Source of the DNA: PBB1 sp965229345
GTDB taxonomy: Bacteria > Pseudomonadota > Gammaproteobacteria > Burkholderiales > Burkholderiaceae_C
Direction of reading: 5' to 3'
DNA: 64,000 nt
Assembly: GCA_965229345.1 (NCBI GenBank)
Contig: OZ245872.1
Span: forward strand, 3,596,001 to 3,660,000
Below the pieces are notes generated by a model. That model was not told the DNA's origin and searched no databases. It saw nothing but the letters and a program-made list of their open reading frames with translations. The translations under genes were made by a program, and so were the position numbers. Shown here piece by piece: positions 15,290-24,548 of this stretch (position 1 is its first letter; each line of letters begins with the position of its first letter).

Positions 15290-18109
15290 TCACCCGGTGT
15301 TGCGCAGCCCGGCCGCCACGCCATTGATCGAGATGTGGATGCCGCGCTGCATCCGCTCGTTGCCGGGGTCGCCCTCGCGCCGCTGACGATGGCGGCGCAT
15401 CAGCTCGACCTGCAGGTGGTTCAGCGGGTCGAGGTAGGGGAAGCGGTGCTGGATCGAGCGCGCGAGCGAGGGGTTCGAGGCCAGCCGATCGGTGTGTCCC
15501 GTGATCAGCGTCAACGCGTCGTTGGTCAGCGCCCACTCGGCCTGAATCAACCCGAAGATGCGTTTGCCGAGCTTCTTGTCTTCGACCAGCTCCACATACC
15601 GCGCGGCGATGCCGAGGTCGCTTTTGGCGATCACCATGTCGAGGTTGGACAGCAGCGTCTGGAAGAACGGCCACTGCTTGTGCATCCGCTGCAGCAGCGC
15701 CAGGCGCTCGGCGCGGGTGGCGGCATCGCGGGTCAGGAAGCTGTCGATCGCCGAGCCGAAGCCGCACCAGCCCGGCAACGCCACCCGACACTGACCCCAG
15801 CTGAAGCCCCAGGGGATCGCGCGCAGGTCCTCGATCGCATTGGTGGCCTTGCGTGCGGCGGGGCGTGAGCCGATGTTCAGGCCGGCAATCTCGCGGATCG
15901 GCGTGGCGCTGAAGAAGTACTCGGTGAAGCCCGGCGTTTCGTAGACGAGCTTGCGGTAGGCGGCATAGCTGGCCTCGCTGATCGTCGCAGCCGCATCGAG
16001 GAAGCTCTTCGGCGCGCCCATGCGCCCTGCCTTCTTGCCACCCGCGGCAGCAGGCAGCAAGGTGGCTTCGAGCGTGGCCGCCACCAGGGTCTCGAGGTTG
16101 CGCCGGCCGATCTCGGGGTGGGCGTATTTCGAGGCGATCACCTCGCCCTGCTCGGTCAGCCGGATCTGCCCGTTCACCGTGCCGGGCGGCTGCGCCAGGA
16201 TGGCCTGGTAGCTCGGGCCACCGCCGCGGCCCACCGTGCCGCCACGGCCGTGGAACAGGCGCAGCGTGATGCCGTGCTCGCGACCCAGCGCATCGAACAG
16301 CTCGACCAACGCGATCTCGGCGCGGTAGAGCTCCCAGTTGCTGGTGAAGCTGCCGCCGTCCTTGTTGCTGTCGCTGTAGCCCAGCATGATGTCCTGCTCG
16401 GCCAAGTCGCCGACCTTGGATCGCTTGACCAGTTCGGTGATGCCCGGCAGCGCGTAGAACGACCGCATGATGGGCTCGGCGTTGCGCAGGTCGCCGATGG
16501 TCTCGAACAGCGGCACGACGATCAGGTCGGCCACGGCCGCATCCTCCAGCGTGCCACGCATCAGGCCGCTTTCCTTCATCAGCAGCAGCACCTCGAGCAG
16601 ATCGCTGGCTTCTTCGGTGTGCGAGATGATGCAGTGACGCAGTGCCTCTGGGCCGTAGCGTCGGCGCATCTCGAGCGCGGTCTCGAAGATCGCCAGCTCG
16701 CTCACGGCCAGTTCGCTGTACGTCGCGGCGCGAACGCGCAACGGCCGCGCATCGTTGAGCAGCTTCAGCAACAGCGCGCGCCGAGCGGCTTCATCGAGCG
16801 CTGAATAGTCCGGCTCGATCTTCGCGACGCGCATCAGCTCGGCCAGCACGGCTTCGTGCTTGTCAGAGCTCTGCCGCAGGTCGACGGTGGCGAGGTGGAA
16901 GCCGAACACCTGCACCGCGCGCATCAGCGGCCGCAGCCGCGGCGCGGCCAGGGCCTGGGCATGGTGGGCGTTCAACGACGCCTCGATCACCTGCAGGTCG
17001 GCCAGAAAGTCTTGCGCCGATCGATATGGGTTCTGCGGTGGCACTGCGTGGCGCAGCGCTTCGGTGCCGGTGAGCTCGTGCAGCGTGGCGGCCAACCGCG
17101 CATACAGGCCGACCAGCACGCGGCGATAGGGTTCGTCCTCGCGGTGCGGGTTGTGGTCGGGCGAGGCCTCGGCCAGGGCGCGCATCGCCGGCGCGATCGG
17201 TGCCAGCGTGGCCGAAATCGACAACTCGCCGCCGAGCTGGTGCACTTCGGTCAGGTAGAAACGCAGCACCGTCTCGCTCTGTCGCGCCAGCGCGGTCTGC
17301 AGGGTGGTGGCGGTGACGTAGGGATTGCCATCGCGGTCGCCGCCGATCCAGTTGCCCATGCGAAAGAAGCTGGCGATCGGATGGCCAGGCAGTGCGGCCT
17401 CGATGTCGCGGTACATCCGCGGGATTTGCCGCAGGAAAGTCGATTGGTAGTAGCTGAGCGCGTTCTCGATCTCGTCGGCCACGGTCAGCTTGGTGTTGCG
17501 CAGCATCCGCGTCTGCCACAGCTGGGTGACGCGGGCACGGATCAAGGCCTCGTTGTCGGCCCGCTCACGCAGGATGCGCAGGTGGTCGCGCTGCTCGACC
17601 AGCTCGGCAATCGCACGCTCGGCGTCGAGGATGCTCTTGCGCTGCACCTCGGTCGGGTGGGCGGTCAGCACCGGCGAGATGTAGGCGTGGTCCAGCGTGC
17701 GCACGATGTCGGCGGCTCGGATGTCGGCTGCGGCCAGCCGCTCGAAGGTCAACGCGAGTGATCCCTGCTGCAGATCGCCATGCAGCGCCTGCACCTCGCG
17801 CAGCCGCACCTGGTGGCGGTCTTCGGCGATGTTCGCCAGGTGCGAAAAGTAACTGAAGGCCCGGATCACGCTGACGGTCTGGTCGCCCGACAGGTTCTTC
17901 AACAGCCGGTCCAGCGCGCGGCCGGCCTGCGCGTCGCGCTTCAGCCGGTAGCCGACCGACAGCTGCCGCACCCGCTCGACCAGCTCGAACGCCTCCTTGC
18001 CTTCTTGCTCGCGGATCACATCGCCGAGGATGCGGCCCAGCAGCCGGATGTCTTCGACCAGCGGTCGGTTCTTGTCGGCAGCGGCAGCGTGCGGTGTTTT
18101 CTGAGGCAT
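15290..18109 (-). CDS. ppc: Phosphoenolpyruvate carboxylase
   Basis: Carboxylates PEP with bicarbonate to oxaloacetate, refilling the TCA cycle. A 939-residue protein, normal for bacterial Ppc. The catalytic His is in LTAHPTEVQRKS (His at about residue 151), the second signature in FHGRGGTVGRGGGP (about 616-629), and the C-terminus ends with NGVAAGLRNTG, the invariant NTG of this family. The ATG at 18109 (MPQKTPHAAA) is preferred; an in-frame ATG at 18160 would extend into the intergenic region. It is divergent from hemC, with 76 bases between the starts. Confidence 0.97.
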   Translation of the reverse strand: MPQKTPHAAAADKNRPLVEDIRLLGRILGDVIREQEGKEAFELVERVRQLSVGYRLKRDAQAGRALDRLLKNLSGDQTVSVIRAFSYFSHLANIAEDRHQVRLREVQALHGDLQQGSLALTFERLAAADIRAADIVRTLDHAYISPVLTAHPTEVQRKSILDAERAIAELVEQRDHLRILRERADNEALIRARVTQLWQTRMLRNTKLTVADEIENALSYYQSTFLRQIPRMYRDIEAALPGHPIASFFRMGNWIGGDRDGNPYVTATTLQTALARQSETVLRFYLTEVHQLGGELSISATLAPIAPAMRALAEASPDHNPHREDEPYRRVLVGLYARLAATLHELTGTEALRHAVPPQNPYRSAQDFLADLQVIEASLNAHHAQALAAPRLRPLMRAVQVFGFHLATVDLRQSSDKHEAVLAELMRVAKIEPDYSALDEAARRALLLKLLNDARPLRVRAATYSELAVSELAIFETALEMRRRYGPEALRHCIISHTEEASDLLEVLLLMKESGLMRGTLEDAAVADLIVVPLFETIGDLRNAEPIMRSFYALPGITELVKRSKVGDLAEQDIMLGYSDSNKDGGSFTSNWELYRAEIALVELFDALGREHGITLRLFHGRGGTVGRGGGPSYQAILAQPPGTVNGQIRLTEQGEVIASKYAHPEIGRRNLETLVAATLEATLLPAAAGGKKAGRMGAPKSFLDAAATISEASYAAYRKLVYETPGFTEYFFSATPIREIAGLNIGSRPAARKATNAIEDLRAIPWGFSWGQCRVALPGWCGFGSAIDSFLTRDAATRAERLALLQRMHKQWPFFQTLLSNLDMVIAKSDLGIAARYVELVEDKKLGKRIFGLIQAEWALTNDALTLITGHTDRLASNPSLARSIQHRFPYLDPLNHLQVELMRRHRQRREGDPGNERMQRGIHISINGVAAGLRNTG

Positions 18110-18185
18110 GGTGGGTCGGTTCGGCTGGGTTTCGTGGCGGGCGTGTACGGATGGCTGCAAGACTCGCGCCTGCTAGCATTCCAAG

Positions 18186-19124
18186 ATGAGCTCACACATC
18201 ATCATCGCCACCCGGGAAAGCCGCCTCGCGCTGTGGCAAGCCGAATACGTCCGCGATCTGTTGAAAAGCTGCTTCGGCCTCAGCGTCGAACTGCTCGGCA
18301 TGACCACGCGTGGCGACGAGATTCTGGACCGCACGCTGTCGAAGGTTGGCGGCAAGGGCCTGTTCGTGAAAGAACTCGAAACCGCGCTCGAAGAGGGCCG
18401 CGCGCAGCTGGCGGTGCATTCGCTCAAGGATGTGCCGATGGACCTGCCCGAGGGCTTCGAGCTGGCCGCGGTGCTCGAGCGCGAGGATCCGCGCGATGCG
18501 TTCGTGTCGAACACCCACATGTCGCTCGCCGATCTGCCGCAAGGCGCCAAGGTCGGCACGTCCAGCCTGCGCCGCGTGGTGCAGCTGCGCGCACTGCGCC
18601 CCGACCTGCTGGTGGAGCCGTTGCGCGGCAACCTCGATACCCGGTTGCGCAAGCTCGATGAAGGCCAGTACGACGCGATCGTGCTGGCAGCCGCCGGGCT
18701 GAAGCGGCTGGGCATGGCCTCGCGCATCCGCAGCGAGTTCGCCACCGACCAGATGCTTCCCTGCGCGGGACAAGGCGCGCTTGGTCTCGAAGTGCGCAGC
18801 GACGCGACCGCCCTGCGCGCCAAGCTCGCCACGCTGGTGCACATGCCGACCGCCCTGGCGGTACAGGCCGAACGCGCCGTGTCTCGGGCACTCGGCGGCA
18901 GCTGCAGCATGCCGCTGGCCGCACACGCGGTCTGGCTCGACGGCGCGCTCAGCCTGCGCGCCGCGGTCGGCCACCCCGAGGACGCCGCCGCGCCGCTGTT
19001 GCGCGCGTCGGTCAATGCCGTCGTGCAGACCGAGGCACAGGCCCGCTCTCTCGGCGAACAGGCTGCTGCGGCCTTGCGCGAAGCGGGTGCTGCGGCCTAC
19101 CTGAGCGCAGTGGGCAGCGCCTGA
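18186..19124 (+). CDS. hemC: Porphobilinogen deaminase (hydroxymethylbilane synthase)
   Basis: Polymerises four porphobilinogens into hydroxymethylbilane in heme synthesis; cytosolic. A 312-residue protein with the family landmarks: IIATRESRLALWQAEYV at the N-terminus, VHSLKDVPMDLP, VGTSSLRR, LRGNLDTRL, and the dipyrromethane-cofactor Cys in GGSCSMPLAAHA at about residue 240. First gene of the hemCDXY cluster. There is no strong Shine-Dalgarno sequence before the ATG. Confidence 0.97.
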   Translation: MSSHIIIATRESRLALWQAEYVRDLLKSCFGLSVELLGMTTRGDEILDRTLSKVGGKGLFVKELETALEEGRAQLAVHSLKDVPMDLPEGFELAAVLEREDPRDAFVSNTHMSLADLPQGAKVGTSSLRRVVQLRALRPDLLVEPLRGNLDTRLRKLDEGQYDAIVLAAAGLKRLGMASRIRSEFATDQMLPCAGQGALGLEVRSDATALRAKLATLVHMPTALAVQAERAVSRALGGSCSMPLAAHAVWLDGALSLRAAVGHPEDAAAPLLRASVNAVVQTEAQARSLGEQAAAALREAGAAAYLSAVGSA

Positions 19125-19187
19125 GCGCGGCTCGCGCGACCGGTGACGGCCCCGGCCTGCATCGGGTCGCCAGAAAGGGTTGATCGG

Positions 19188-19955
19188 ATGCGCGTCATCG
19201 TCACCCGCCCAGCCGCGCAGGCGATGCCCTGGGTGCAGTCACTGGCACAACACGGGCTGCACGCCGCCGCGCTGCCGCTGATCGAAATCGAGCCGGCGCG
19301 GGACACCGCGGCCGTGACCGCGGCATGGCAGCAGCTGGCAGACGCGCGCCTGGTGATGTTCGTCAGCGCCAACGCGGTCGAGCACTTCTTCGCCTTGCGT
19401 CCATCCCAAGCCACCTGGCCGCTCCACACCCAGGCCGCGGCACCTGGCCCCGGTACCACACGCGCCTTGCAGGAGGCGGGGGTACCGGTCTCGCAGATCG
19501 TCGAACCGGCGTCCGACAGCGCCCAGTTCGACTCCGAAGCGCTGTGGCAGGTGCTGCGCCTGCAGGACTGGCAAGGTGCCACGGTGCAGGTGGTGCGTGG
19601 CGACGGCGGCCGCGACTGGCTGGCCGACACCTTGCGCGAGCACGGCGCCCGCGTGGGTTTCGTGTCGGCGTACCGGCGCAGTGCACCGCGCTGGGACGAC
19701 GCAGCGCAATCGCTGCTGGCCGACGCGCTCGCGCGGCCCGCCGATCACCTGTGGTTTTTCAGCAGCTCCGAGGCGGTCGATCACCTGATGGCACGCCTGC
19801 ACGACCGGGCGCTCCGCCTGCCCGCAGGCGCGAGGGCGCTGGCCACGCACCCGCGCATCGCGGCGCGGGCCACCGCGGCTGGTTTTTCACCGGTGTGGCA
19901 GTCCCTGCCGACACTGCCCGAGGTGGTCGCCTGCATACAATCGTTCGCACCTTGA
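19188..19955 (+). CDS. hemD: Uroporphyrinogen-III synthase
   Basis: Cyclises hydroxymethylbilane, inverting ring D, to uroporphyrinogen III. A 255-residue HemD-fold protein: MRVIVTRPAAQAMPW at the start, LVMFVSANAVEHFF, VQVVRGDGGRDWLADTL, VSAYRR and LWFFSSSEAVDHL in order. Sequence conservation in this family is low, but these landmarks and the position after hemC are diagnostic. The ATG at 19188 has AAAGGG upstream and starts the family N-terminus; an ATG-less extension to 19143 is rejected. The stop overlaps the TTG start of hemX. Confidence 0.93.
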   Translation: MRVIVTRPAAQAMPWVQSLAQHGLHAAALPLIEIEPARDTAAVTAAWQQLADARLVMFVSANAVEHFFALRPSQATWPLHTQAAAPGPGTTRALQEAGVPVSQIVEPASDSAQFDSEALWQVLRLQDWQGATVQVVRGDGGRDWLADTLREHGARVGFVSAYRRSAPRWDDAAQSLLADALARPADHLWFFSSSEAVDHLMARLHDRALRLPAGARALATHPRIAARATAAGFSPVWQSLPTLPEVVACIQSFAP

Positions 19956-21106
19956 ACGAGCACCCCACCACCGCCGCTTCAGCGGACTCGCCGCTGCCGC
20001 CCGTGGCCGATCTGCCCTTCACCGACCTGCAGCCTGCCCATCGCAACGCGCTGGGGCTGGACATGCGCTGGTGGTCTGCGTTGGCGGCCGTGCTGGCCGT
20101 GCTGGCGGGCGTCAGCCTGACGTTGGCCTGGAAGACGCAGCAACGTGTCAAGGCGGTCGAGCAGGAAATGGTGAAGCGGCTCGATGAAGGCCGCAAACAA
20201 TCCAGCGAAGCGCAGCTGCTGTCGAAGCAGTCGCAGGACAGCGCGCTTGCCACCGCGGCCAAGGTGGCGCTGCTCGAGGCGCGCGTGGCCGAGGTGGCGG
20301 TTCAGCGCAGCCAGCTGGAAGACCTGATGCAGTCGCTGTCTCGCTCACGCGACGAGAACCTGCTGGTCGACATCGACGCCGGCATCCGCGTGGCGATGCA
20401 GCAAACCGCCATCACGGGCAGCGCGGAACCCCTGGTGGCCATGCTCAAGCAGGCCGACGATCGGTTGCTCCACTACAACCAGCCTCGGCTCGAAGGGGTC
20501 CGACGCGCCATCGCACGCGATCTCGACCGCGTGAAAGCCGTGGGCCTGATCGACATCCCGACGCTGACCATCAAGCTCGACGAAGCCGCCCGGATGATCG
20601 ACGAATTGCCGCTGCTCGCCAACGCGGTGCCGCGGCCGGCGCCCGCCAAGAGCAAGCCCGCCGCCGCGGCCGAACCAGCGGCGGCCAGCGCACCCAAGGG
20701 CGCCGCCTCGGCACCACAGACCCCCTGGTGGCAGACCTGGGACGGCGGATGGGCTTCGGTGACCGAGCGCGTCTGGAACGAGGCCAAGTCGTTGATCCGC
20801 GTCACCCGCATCGACCACCCCGATGCGATGCTGCTGGCACCCGACAACGCGTTCTTCGTGCGCGAAAACCTGAAGCTGCGGCTGCTGAACGCCCGCCTGG
20901 CACTGCTCAGCCGCCAGTTCGAGACCACCCAGAGCGATCTGCAACTGGTACAGGCCGCGCTGGACCGCTACTTCGACCGCAGTTCGCGCAGCACGGTGCT
21001 GCTGGCCCAGACGCTGAGCCAGGTGGCTGCGCAGGCAAGGCAGGTCAACGTGCCCAAGCCCGACGACACGCTGGTTGCGTTGGCCGCAGCCGCGGCCGGA
21101 CGCTGA
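19952..21106 (+). CDS. hemX: HemX-like membrane protein of the heme cluster
   Basis: A 384-residue inner-membrane protein, annotated in other species as HemX or putative uroporphyrinogen-III C-methyltransferase, though it lacks methyltransferase motifs. One membrane segment (about residues 39-60, WWSALAAVLAVLAGVSLTLAW) is followed by a coiled coil (about 62-130) and a periplasmic domain with a Pro/Ala-rich spacer. The TTG at 19952 overlaps the hemD stop (TTGA), indicating translational coupling; the next in-frame ATG is 20063, right at the membrane segment. An even longer open frame upstream lies inside hemD and is not used. Its role is thought to be organisational in heme synthesis. Confidence 0.85.
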   Translation: MNEHPTTAASADSPLPPVADLPFTDLQPAHRNALGLDMRWWSALAAVLAVLAGVSLTLAWKTQQRVKAVEQEMVKRLDEGRKQSSEAQLLSKQSQDSALATAAKVALLEARVAEVAVQRSQLEDLMQSLSRSRDENLLVDIDAGIRVAMQQTAITGSAEPLVAMLKQADDRLLHYNQPRLEGVRRAIARDLDRVKAVGLIDIPTLTIKLDEAARMIDELPLLANAVPRPAPAKSKPAAAAEPAAASAPKGAASAPQTPWWQTWDGGWASVTERVWNEAKSLIRVTRIDHPDAMLLAPDNAFFVRENLKLRLLNARLALLSRQFETTQSDLQLVQAALDRYFDRSSRSTVLLAQTLSQVAAQARQVNVPKPDDTLVALAAAAAGR

Positions 21107-21127
21107 GCACCACAGGCGGCTGCGGCG

Positions 21128-22372
21128 ATGCGCTCGGTCATCTGGTTCGTGCTGCTGTTCGGCGCTGCGGTGGTGGCGGCGTCGACCCTGGGTGCCAACG
21201 ACGGGCTGGTCAGCGTCTATGCGGGCACCTGGCGCTTCGATGTGTCGCTGAACCTCTTCCTGCTGGTGCTGGTGGGCAGCTGCTTCGCACTGGTGTCGCT
21301 GATCCATGCGGCCAACCGGCTGATCGGGCTGCCCGAGCGAGCGCGGCTGTGGCGCGTGGCGCGTCGCGAACGCACCGCCCAGGCCGCCCTGCGCGAATCG
21401 CTGGCCCAGTACTTCGCTGGCCGATACAGCCGCGCCAAATCCGCGGCCCAGCATGCGCTGGCGATCCAGGACGACACGCCCGAGCTTCGGCGCGACGCCG
21501 AGTTCGGCGTGTTGGGGCTGCTACTGGCCGCAGGCAGCGCGCACCGGCTGCAAGATCGCCGGCAGCGCGACGAGCACCTGGCGCGCGCCTTTGCGCTTGC
21601 GCAAGGCAACAGCGCGGCACGATCGGCCGAAGAAGGCGCCCGACTGATGGCTGCCGAATGGGCCATCGACGACCGCGATGCCCAGCGCAGCCTTCAGTTG
21701 CTGAACGACCTGCCACCCGGCGTGGTGCGGCGCACGCAGGCCTTGCGGCTGAAGCTGCAGGCCACCCGACTCGGGCAACAACCGCAAGAGGCCCTGAAGA
21801 CCGCGCGCTTGCTGGTCAAGCACCAGGGCCTGTCGAAGGCCGCCAGCCAAGGCCTGCTGCGCTCGCTGGCGTTCGAGTGCCTGGACACCGCGCACGACAT
21901 CGACCAGCTGCGGCGCACCTGGCTATCGCTCGATGCGGTCGATCGCCGCGACAACTTCGTGGCAGCGCGTGCAGCCCTGCGTGCCGCACAACTCGGCGCG
22001 CCCGATGAGGCACGCAACTGGCTGCGCCCAGGCTGGGAACGCATCGAGGACACAACCGACGACGAGCGCGCCGCGCTGTCGTTCGCGCTGGTGTGTGCCA
22101 TCGCTGGCATCGGCGCCGACTGGCTGCCTCGCCTTGAATCGGCACAGCTGGCGTTTCCGCGCGAGGCCGCCGTGGCCCACGCGGTGGGCACCGCGCTGGC
22201 CGAGCGGCAGCTGTGGGGCAAGGCGCGGCTGTTGCTCGAGGCCGCTGTCGCCGATGCCAACCTGCCGATCACCGCGAAGCGCATGGCCTGGCTGACGCTG
22301 GCACGGCTGGCTGAAAACGAAGGCCAGGCCGAGCGCGCCGCCAACAGCTACCGAACCGCTGCAACACTCTGA
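21128..22372 (+). CDS. hemY: HemY-type heme biosynthesis membrane protein
   Basis: A 414-residue inner-membrane protein of the proteobacterial HemY_N/TPR family, not the protoporphyrinogen oxidase called HemY in Gram-positives. Two membrane segments lie at residues about 2-22 and 40-62 (FLLVLVGSCFALVSLIHAANRL), then tetratricopeptide-like helices to the end. The motifs YAGTWRFDVSLNLFLLVLV and QYFAGRYSRAKSAAQHAL are typical of the family. It starts 21 bases after hemX. The exact biochemical role is not settled. Confidence 0.9.
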   Translation: MRSVIWFVLLFGAAVVAASTLGANDGLVSVYAGTWRFDVSLNLFLLVLVGSCFALVSLIHAANRLIGLPERARLWRVARRERTAQAALRESLAQYFAGRYSRAKSAAQHALAIQDDTPELRRDAEFGVLGLLLAAGSAHRLQDRRQRDEHLARAFALAQGNSAARSAEEGARLMAAEWAIDDRDAQRSLQLLNDLPPGVVRRTQALRLKLQATRLGQQPQEALKTARLLVKHQGLSKAASQGLLRSLAFECLDTAHDIDQLRRTWLSLDAVDRRDNFVAARAALRAAQLGAPDEARNWLRPGWERIEDTTDDERAALSFALVCAIAGIGADWLPRLESAQLAFPREAAVAHAVGTALAERQLWGKARLLLEAAVADANLPITAKRMAWLTLARLAENEGQAERAANSYRTAATL

Positions 22373-22392
22373 AAAAAGCCCTCTGCGCCTGC

Positions 22393-22398
22393 TATACT
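22393..22398 (+). promoter_or_regulatory. Likely -10 box of the tRNA-Arg gene
   Basis: TATACT lies 10 bases before the tRNA 5' end, in the 36-base gap after hemY. No clear -35 is visible, and read-through from the hem operon is also possible. Confidence 0.45.
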
Positions 22399-22408
22399 CG
22401 TGGGCGTT

Positions 22409-22485
22409 GCGGCTGTAGCTCAGCTGGATAGAGTACTTGGCTACGAACCAAGGGGTCGTGGGTTCGATTCCTGCCAGCCGCACCA
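22409..22485 (+). tRNA. tRNA-Arg (anticodon ACG)
   Basis: A 77-base cloverleaf with encoded CCA. The acceptor GCGGCTG pairs with CAGCCGC. The anticodon stem CTTGG/CCAAG flanks the loop CTACGAA with anticodon ACG (A34 normally becomes inosine). The T-arm GTGGGTTCGATTCCTGC is present. It reads CGU/CGC/CGA arginine codons. Confidence 0.97.
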
Positions 22486-22496
22486 GTTAAATCAAA

Positions 22497-22528
22497 GGGT
22501 TAGCTCTCACAAGGAGCTAGCCCTTTTT
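22497..22528 (+). terminator. Rho-independent terminator after tRNA-Arg, overlapping the LysR gene end
   Basis: The stem GGGTTAGCTC / GAGCTAGCCC (10 pairs, one G-T) has a 7-base loop followed by TTTTT. The stop codon of the convergent LysR gene (22517-22519) falls inside the right arm, and the reverse strand offers only AAAGGG-derived CCCTTT, so the structure may serve both directions. Confidence 0.85.
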
Positions 22529-23458
22529 GTTTGGCGCGGGCTCTCGTTCCATCGCACTCGCCGCACGCGCATCCTCCACCAGCAAGGCCACCAGGTCACG
22601 CGCAAACGGTGGCAACGATTCCAGGCTGCGCACGCAGATCTGCATCGCGCGCAACGACCACTCATCGGACAGCGGGACGATCTGGATCTCCAGGGTCTGC
22701 GCGTGTCGCCGCGCGGCCGATTCGGGCAGCACGCCCACGCCGACCTTCGCCTCGATCATTCGGCAGGCGGCTTCGAAACTGCCAACCTGGATGCGCAAGC
22801 GGATGGTCCGGCGCAGGCCGCTGCAGATCTGACGCAGGAAGGCGTGGATGGCGCTGGCTTCGTGCAGCCCGATGTGTTCGAACTCCAGCGTGTCGGCGAA
22901 TGCGATCGACGGCTGCGCTGCCAGCGGGTGCTCGCGCGGCACCACCAGCACCAGCCGGTCGCGCCGGTAGGGGATGACCTCGAGGTTCTCGGTGCGTACC
23001 GTGCCCGCGACGATGCCGATGTCGGTCTGCCCTTCGGACACGGCGCGCACGATGTCGTCGCTCAGGCGTTCGCGCAGATCGATGTTCACGTCGGGGTGGG
23101 TCAGCAGATAGGCGCGCAACACCGGTGGCAGGAACTCGCCCAGCGCCGTCGTGTTGGCGAACACGCGCAGATGGCCCTTGATGCCCTTCGCGTACTCCTG
23201 CAGGTCACCGCTCAGGTGTTCGAGTTGCCCCAGCACCAGCCGGGCGTGGTGCACGAAGGCCTGCCCCGGCGGTGTCAGGGTGACACCCTGGCTGGTGCGG
23301 TAGAGCAGCTTCACGCCGAGGCTGTCCTCGATGTTCCTGATGCGGGTGCTGGCCGTGGGCACCGACAGGTGCACCGCCTCGGCGCCGCGGGTGAGGCTGT
23401 TGGCCTCGGCCACACGCACCATCAGTCGCAAGTCCACCAGATCGAAATGCATCGCCAT
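22517..23458 (-). CDS. LysR-type transcriptional regulator
   Basis: A 313-residue LysR regulator. The N-terminal winged helix-turn-helix (residues about 4-65) reads LVDLRLMVRVAEANSLTRGAEAVHL, then RIRNIEDSLGVKLLYRTSQGVTLTPPG. The inducer-binding domain follows (about 95-300). It is divergent from the CoA-metabolism genes that begin at 23643, so it probably controls them; the inducer would be a substrate or intermediate of that pathway. The start is taken at ATG 23458; ATG 23452 and 23476 are alternatives. The 184-base gap to the divergent gene should contain the operator; I see no obvious T-N11-A palindrome to single out. Confidence 0.92.
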   Translation of the reverse strand: MAMHFDLVDLRLMVRVAEANSLTRGAEAVHLSVPTASTRIRNIEDSLGVKLLYRTSQGVTLTPPGQAFVHHARLVLGQLEHLSGDLQEYAKGIKGHLRVFANTTALGEFLPPVLRAYLLTHPDVNIDLRERLSDDIVRAVSEGQTDIGIVAGTVRTENLEVIPYRRDRLVLVVPREHPLAAQPSIAFADTLEFEHIGLHEASAIHAFLRQICSGLRRTIRLRIQVGSFEAACRMIEAKVGVGVLPESAARRHAQTLEIQIVPLSDEWSLRAMQICVRSLESLPPFARDLVALLVEDARAASAMEREPAPNKKG

Positions 23459-23642
23459 GCTTGTCGCTCGCCGCACGCCATTGAAAATGGGGCAACCTTA
23501 CCCTGCGCCCCGCCGCACGGGCCGGCCAGGCCCCTTCGTCAGCACCGAACGCCGCCTTTGCAAATGACGAATTGCGCCCGGCGCGGGGACAAGGCAAGCT
23601 CGGCGTCTGTTCCTCCGTGCCTGTTCAACACCCGCCGTCACC

Positions 23643-24518
23643 GTGACCCCAACTGCCGCCAGCACCCCCGCCCACGACACCGACGATCTGCGCTCGTGGG
23701 TCGGCCGCACCTTGCACCGCGACGACACCGTCACCGCCGCGCCGCTGGCTGGCCTGCTCGCGCTGCTGGACCGCACCGACGCCGCGGCCACGACCGGCTG
23801 TGCGCTGCCGCCACTGGCGCACTGGCTGTACTTCCTGCCGCAGGCGCTGCAGCGCGATCTCGGTGTCGACGGACATCCGCTGCTCGGCGGCTTCCTGCCG
23901 CCCGTCCGGCTGCCGCGGCGCATGTGGGCGGGCGGACGGCTGTTCTTTGACCAATCACTTTGCATCGGCGACACCGCGACGCGCCAATCGACGATCACGC
24001 ACATCGCCGAGAAAGCTGGCCGCAGCGGCCCGCTGGTGTTCGTGACGGTGGCGCACGCGATCTCGACCGCACGAGGCCTGTGCGTGCGCGAAGAGCACGA
24101 CATCGTCTACCGCGCACCCGCTCAGCCGGGGGCCGCGTCGCCCACGCCAGCACGGGCCCGCACTGACGAGCACTTCAGCCGCACCGTCACGCCCGACCCG
24201 GTGCTGCTGTTCCGCTATTCGGCGCTGACCTTCAACGCCCACCGCATCCACTACGACCGCGATCACGCGACCCAGGTCGAGGGCTACCCCGGCCTGGTGG
24301 TTCACGGCCCGCTGATCGCCACCTTGCTGCTCGACCTGGTGCGGCGCGAGATGCCGGGCGCTGCCATCGCACAGTTCGATTTCACCGCCGCCAGCCCCTT
24401 GTTCGACCTCCACCCATTCACCCTGTGCGGCAAGCGCGAACCCGACGGCAGCGTGGCGCTGTGGGCACGCAACCCGCTCGGCCACCTGGCGATGACCGCG
24501 CGCGCCGTGCTCGCCTGA
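23643..24518 (+). CDS. MaoC/HTD2-like double hot-dog hydratase (mesaconyl-CoA hydratase-like)
   Basis: A 291-residue protein of the FAS1-like dehydratase/HTD2 group, which includes mesaconyl-C4-CoA (3-methylfumaryl-CoA) hydratase and 3-hydroxyacyl-thioester dehydratases. The hydratase motif is seen in the C-terminal half as LTFNAHRIHYDRDHA followed by GLVVHGPLIATLLL; the N-terminal half is a degenerate hot dog (DRDD-less, with LGGFLPPVRLPRRMWAGG). The reaction is predicted as reversible hydration of an enoyl-CoA. Start GTG 23643. First gene of a cluster with a dehydrogenase, CoA-transferase and PrpD-like protein. The exact substrate is inferred only from family; a branched C4-C5 dicarboxyl-CoA is plausible. 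Confidence 0.82.
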   Translation: MTPTAASTPAHDTDDLRSWVGRTLHRDDTVTAAPLAGLLALLDRTDAAATTGCALPPLAHWLYFLPQALQRDLGVDGHPLLGGFLPPVRLPRRMWAGGRLFFDQSLCIGDTATRQSTITHIAEKAGRSGPLVFVTVAHAISTARGLCVREEHDIVYRAPAQPGAASPTPARARTDEHFSRTVTPDPVLLFRYSALTFNAHRIHYDRDHATQVEGYPGLVVHGPLIATLLLDLVRREMPGAAIAQFDFTAASPLFDLHPFTLCGKREPDGSVALWARNPLGHLAMTARAVLA

Positions 24519-24548
24519 TCTCACCCGTTCGACATCCCCAACGCCCCG

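Noticed and set aside
14192..15300. Promoter search for a sigma-54 site in front of the second PEP-CTERM gene
   Set aside because: No GG-N10-GC element or TGTC/GACA palindrome found in the 180 bases upstream on the coding strand.
19325..21106. A single open frame covering most of hemD and all of hemX, suggesting a HemD-HemX fusion
   Set aside because: hemD is read in another frame; the frame before 19952 is an Arg-rich shadow. The TTG at 19952 overlapping the hemD stop explains the start.
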